The notes below the pieces were generated by a model. The model was not told where the DNA came from and made no database searches. It saw nothing but the letters and a program-made list of their open reading frames with translations. Shown piece after piece: positions 5,332 to 8,120 of a DNA stretch of 8,120 nt; the stretch's first letter is position 1, and the number at the start of each line of letters is the position of its first letter. A program made the translations under genes and the position numbers. The stretch is taken from NCBI GenBank assembly GCA_937876205.1, contig CALEII010000008.1, positions 1 through 8,120 of the forward strand, given 5' to 3'. The DNA comes from an uncultured Clostridia bacterium (GTDB lineage Bacteria > Bacillota > Clostridia > Oscillospirales > Acutalibacteraceae).

Positions 5332-6498
5332 TTATACAAAAGGTCTGTCAATGTTGACTACGGCATTACAGTTCTCAAGCTGAGAAGACACAAGAGCACA
5401 GATATCATTCTTTATCTGTGAATCATTTTTCTTCACATCGTGAGGAATCACCACATCAAATATCAGATTTGTATGACTTGAGCCGGGCACCATTCTGAAA
5501 TCGTGAACGGTTGCATTCCGGTTATACTCCGAAACAATCTCAAGCACTGCATTTTTCATTGAATTTGTCGCTTCATTGTCAGTTTCAATCGGGTCCATAT
5601 GTATAACAGCAATACAGCCGAATTCTTCAGCGAGCTTCACCTCTATATTGTCAATCACATCGTGAATCACAAAAATATCTTCCTTGCCGTCAACCTCTGC
5701 GTGAAGCGAGACAACAATTCTGCCCGGTCCGTAATCGTGAACAATAAGGTCGTGAATACCGATAACCATATCATATGACATTACGGTCTTCTCAATTCCT
5801 TCAACAAACTCCTTATCGGGCGGCATACCAAGAAGAGGATTTACGGTGTCCTTGACTGAACGCACACCTGCAACAAAGATAAACACTGACACAAACACAC
5901 CGCACCAGCCGTCTATCTGAAGCTCGGTAAAGTGAGAAATGACCGTTGACACAAGAACAACAAGCGTTGCCACGGCATCACCTATACTGTCAAGGGCAGT
6001 TGCCTTCATACCGGCTGAATTTATCTTTTTGCCGACGCTTCTGTTATAAATAAACATATATCCCTTCACAAGAACGGAGATACAAAGTATAACAATTGTC
6101 ACAATTCCCGAATCAACAGGCTCGGGATTGATTATCTTCTCCACAGAGCCTTTGAACAGCTCAAATCCCACCAGAAGGATAATAACCGAAACTGCCAGCC
6201 CCGAAAGATACTCCATTCTGCCGTGACCGAACGGATGATCCTTATCGGGTTTTCTGTCTGCAAGCCTGATGCCCGCCAGAGCAATCACAGAAGACCCTGC
6301 GTCTGACAGATTATTAAAGGCATCTGCAGTTATGGCAATCGATCTGCTTAAAACACCTGCGAAATACTTGATTGCAAACAGAATAATATTAAGCACAATT
6401 CCAAGCACACAGCAGAGTGTGCCGTATGCGCTTCTGATACTGCTTTCTGAAGCAGCACCTTCTTTTTTTATAAAAATCTTACTGAGTATCGTTATCAT
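5332..6498 (-). CDS. Cation diffusion facilitator (CDF) metal efflux transporter, extended C-terminus
   Basis: 388 residues. CDF proteins export divalent metals (Zn, Mn, Fe, Co) from the cytoplasm in exchange for protons, usually as dimers. The membrane half has about six helices (30-220). In TM2 the metal-site motif is N62-N-L-S-D66, followed by the family signature H-P-F-G-H-G-R (88-94); in TM5 it is D170-S-I-G-D174. The N-x3-D/D-x3-D combination, instead of the Zn-type H/D sites, leans toward manganese, but this is inference. The cytoplasmic dimer domain spans about 225-310 (L-I-V-H-D-Y-G-P-G-R, H-M-D-P-I-E). A further 75-80 residues look like a second copy-like alpha/beta domain; typical CDF proteins are about 300 residues. 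The start lies inside the upstream DUF2207 gene (20-nt overlap), with a GGTGA site 6 nt before the ATG, so translation is probably coupled. Confidence 0.93.
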   Translation of the reverse strand: MITILSKIFIKKEGAASESSIRSAYGTLCCVLGIVLNIILFAIKYFAGVLSRSIAITADAFNNLSDAGSSVIALAGIRLADRKPDKDHPFGHGRMEYLSGLAVSVIILLVGFELFKGSVEKIINPEPVDSGIVTIVILCISVLVKGYMFIYNRSVGKKINSAGMKATALDSIGDAVATLVVLVSTVISHFTELQIDGWCGVFVSVFIFVAGVRSVKDTVNPLLGMPPDKEFVEGIEKTVMSYDMVIGIHDLIVHDYGPGRIVVSLHAEVDGKEDIFVIHDVIDNIEVKLAEEFGCIAVIHMDPIETDNEATNSMKNAVLEIVSEYNRNATVHDFRMVPGSSHTNLIFDVVIPHDVKKNDSQIKNDICALVSSQLENCNAVVNIDRPFV

Positions 6499-8008
6499 CG
6501 TCAGTCACCGTTTTTCTGATTTTATGTTTCTTCGATTTCTGCATTCTGCGGCGCACCTCTTCATCAAAGGCTATTTTTCTGCCCTCGTCGTAGGTGTCCC
6601 TGAGAAGAAACAGGTTATATCTGAATTTATCGACATCGCCCTTGCTGAAATCTTTTGCCGACGATAAATCATATTCATTAAACAGTGAAATAAGAAGGTC
6701 TGCCGAGGTATATTTTCCGTTTCTGAAAAAATCATCTGAAATTTCTTCAGGCGCTGTAAATTCGTGACGCTTTGCAGAAAGCTTCAGCTCAAAGCACAGC
6801 GATACAAGACGTCTGCCGTCAGGCGTAAACAGCATCGACGGTGTGAGGAACGGAATTTTTTTATACATTTTCTCCGCAACGGCATAAAATCTTCGGGGTC
6901 TGAGGATAACCTTCTGCCATTTTTCTGTGCCGAAAAGCTCTATCACTTCCCTCTCAAACCTGTCGAGAGGTCTTTTTACACTGTCAGTGAAAGATGTGTA
7001 GGTTGATGAAAAACCGTTGCCGTCGGTTTCAATATACCCACGCTTTATAAGCTCGAGGACTGTCACAATAAATCTGTCAGCACCGCTGAGTGTTGAGTCA
7101 GAAACGAGAGTCATAATACGGGCAGGGCTTACAAAACGAAGAACATCTGCCTGCGCTTCATAAGAAGACTCTTTATAAACCTTTTTACGGCACTTTTTTT
7201 CCTGCCTTGCTCTGAAAATACGCCTGAAATTCCTGAAATAAAACCAGCCTGCAACAACAATTGCCGCCGTAAGAACGCAAGCAATAACTACAATGGCTGT
7301 TTCTGCCCTTGTGTCGTCAACAATCACAGGAAGTGACTGCACATCAAAAACACCTTGAGGAAGAGAAACTGCAACCTTTATAAGCCCTGCAGAGTTGTCA
7401 GCATTGAATACAATTTCACTGTCTGACTTTTTGCCTGCAAGTGAGCCTGATTCAACAACCGTAAAATCTTCGGGGAAGCATTTCTTCTGAGTTTTCAGCG
7501 TTACCGAAACATCACGGCATATACCGTATTCATCAGAGTCGTTAATGACAGTTGTGTAAAAATATGCTCTCTCGTCATAGAGCTTCACGCTTGCTGTTTT
7601 CAGATAACGAAGTGAAAAAACATGGGTCGCATTATCACCTGTCAGATGCCATCTGATTTTATAGCTGTTTTCTGATTTTTCAAGAGAATAAGTTCCGCTG
7701 AGAGCATCGTCAGCACTTGTCAGGCTGCAAAGATTTCCGTCTACAGAAACAGTTACATCACGAATTTCACCAAACAGCTCAAAATTATCTTCAGGAATGA
7801 CTATTTCACGGCTGAAGCCGTCATATTCACTGTTAAAGCTGACTGTCCACACCTCGGTGACATATGCACAGCCGTCACTTCTGAGCTCAGCAGTGTAATC
7901 AAGGCGGTCAACCGTAAGAGCAGACGCACCTGAAGCCGTTGACGAGAACATAACAGCAGTCAGCAGCAGAATTACAATATACACAATACTCTTTTTTACG
8001 GTAACGAT
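6479..8008 (-). CDS. DUF2207-type membrane protein; start codon uncertain
   Basis: About 509 residues from 8008. An export signal (V-K-K-S then a hydrophobic run, cleavage near S-G-A-S-A, 26-30) leads to an extracellular beta-rich domain (about 32-220) of DUF2207 type (Y-T-A-E-L-R-S-D-G, E-V-W-T-V, F-S-R-E-I-V-I-P). One TM helix follows (237-258), then a basic stop-transfer stretch. The cytoplasmic part starts with a winged-helix-like segment (about 290-328, L-I-K-R-G-Y-I-E-T-D) and ends in a Lys/Arg-rich and then Asp-rich tail. Other DUF2207 proteins often have extra helices late in the chain; I see none. Function is unknown. The frame is open to the window edge, with TTG at 8074 and ATG at 8056, but a perfect promoter covers these. 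AAGGGG (8022-8017) is 8 nt before ATC at 8008, so I place the start there as a near-cognate codon; ATT at 8014 or GTG at 7984 are alternatives. Its stop overlaps the CDF gene. Confidence 0.8.
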   Translation of the reverse strand: MVTVKKSIVYIVILLLTAVMFSSTASGASALTVDRLDYTAELRSDGCAYVTEVWTVSFNSEYDGFSREIVIPEDNFELFGEIRDVTVSVDGNLCSLTSADDALSGTYSLEKSENSYKIRWHLTGDNATHVFSLRYLKTASVKLYDERAYFYTTVINDSDEYGICRDVSVTLKTQKKCFPEDFTVVESGSLAGKKSDSEIVFNADNSAGLIKVAVSLPQGVFDVQSLPVIVDDTRAETAIVVIACVLTAAIVVAGWFYFRNFRRIFRARQEKKCRKKVYKESSYEAQADVLRFVSPARIMTLVSDSTLSGADRFIVTVLELIKRGYIETDGNGFSSTYTSFTDSVKRPLDRFEREVIELFGTEKWQKVILRPRRFYAVAEKMYKKIPFLTPSMLFTPDGRRLVSLCFELKLSAKRHEFTAPEEISDDFFRNGKYTSADLLISLFNEYDLSSAKDFSKGDVDKFRYNLFLLRDTYDEGRKIAFDEEVRRRMQKSKKHKIRKTVTDDDNDTQ

Positions 8009-8038
8009 AAGAATTTCCCCTTCAGGGTTTTTTTGTAT

Positions 8039-8067
8039 ATTATATAAAAATCTCATCTGCTTGTCAA
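8039..8067 (-). promoter_or_regulatory. Consensus sigma-A promoter of the DUF2207-CDF operon
   Basis: TTGACA (8067-8062), exactly 17 nt, TATAAT (8044-8039): a perfect match to the vegetative consensus. Transcription should start near 8032-8034, only about 10 nt before the AAGGGG ribosome binding site. It lies inside the open frame of the downstream gene, so the ATG at 8056 cannot be on its transcript. Confidence 0.85.
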
Positions 8068-8100
8068 CAAACAATAATTTATTGAGCTGATTTACTGATA

Positions 8101-8120
8101 TCGTGTAGGGACCGATGCCC
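8101..8120 (+). repeat. Possible edge of an interspersed repeat
   Basis: The last 18 bases (GTGTAGGGACCGATGCCC) are GC-richer than the AT-rich DNA beside them and resemble the GTAGGG-type arms of dispersed palindromes seen in many gut clostridia. The window ends before a second arm could be seen. On the other strand the segment is also in the open frame of the DUF2207 gene, so an upstream coding end is not excluded. Confidence 0.25.

Noticed and set aside
6269..7006. Plus-strand open frames opposite the DUF2207 and CDF genes
   Set aside because: They are antisense to two genes with clear domain patterns and have no recognisable content.

Overview
The window comes from a low-to-mid GC Gram-positive bacterium, most likely a gut or rumen clostridium of the Ruminococcus type. 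The support is: strong AGGAGG ribosome binding sites, sigma-A promoters with 17-nt spacers, an S10 ribosomal operon, and secreted proteins with Thr-rich linkers, one of which ends in a type I dockerin. The genus is an inference from gene style, not from a database match. Every convincing gene reads on the minus strand, so transcription runs from high to low coordinates.

Layout in transcription order. (1) 8120-5332: a sigma-A promoter drives a DUF2207-type membrane protein, whose stop overlaps the start of a cation diffusion facilitator (CDF) metal exporter by 20 nt. (2) 5330-4502: a promoter just past the exporter stop drives a signal-peptide protein with a cohesin-like beta domain, one membrane helix and an acidic tail, closed by a hairpin. 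(3) 4390-1591: three envelope genes read as one unit. They encode a Thr-rich single-pass membrane protein, a secreted dockerin protein coupled to it by TAA-A-ATG, and a second single-pass membrane protein with a cytoplasmic zinc ribbon. A strong intrinsic terminator ends the unit. (4) 1424-1: the S10 operon (rpsJ, rplC and the start of rplD), with a consensus-like promoter, phased A-tracts upstream, and a leader of about 320 nt.

Two parts deserve most attention. The rpsJ leader contains a terminator hairpin and an upstream segment that can pair (11 bp with a 2-nt bulge) with the terminator's 3' arm and U-tract. This is the geometry of a terminator/antiterminator switch. The four envelope genes look like a small surface complex: a dockerin protein, a membrane-tethered cohesin-like protein, and two related single-pass proteins sharing a V-N-N-G motif outside the membrane. 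One of these two carries a zinc ribbon inside the cell. Cohesin-dockerin pairing between these neighbours, and any signalling role, are hypotheses.

The DUF2207 gene has no ATG, GTG or TTG between its promoter and its signal peptide, so it may use a near-cognate start. I see no tRNA, rRNA, CRISPR array, insertion sequence or phage gene.
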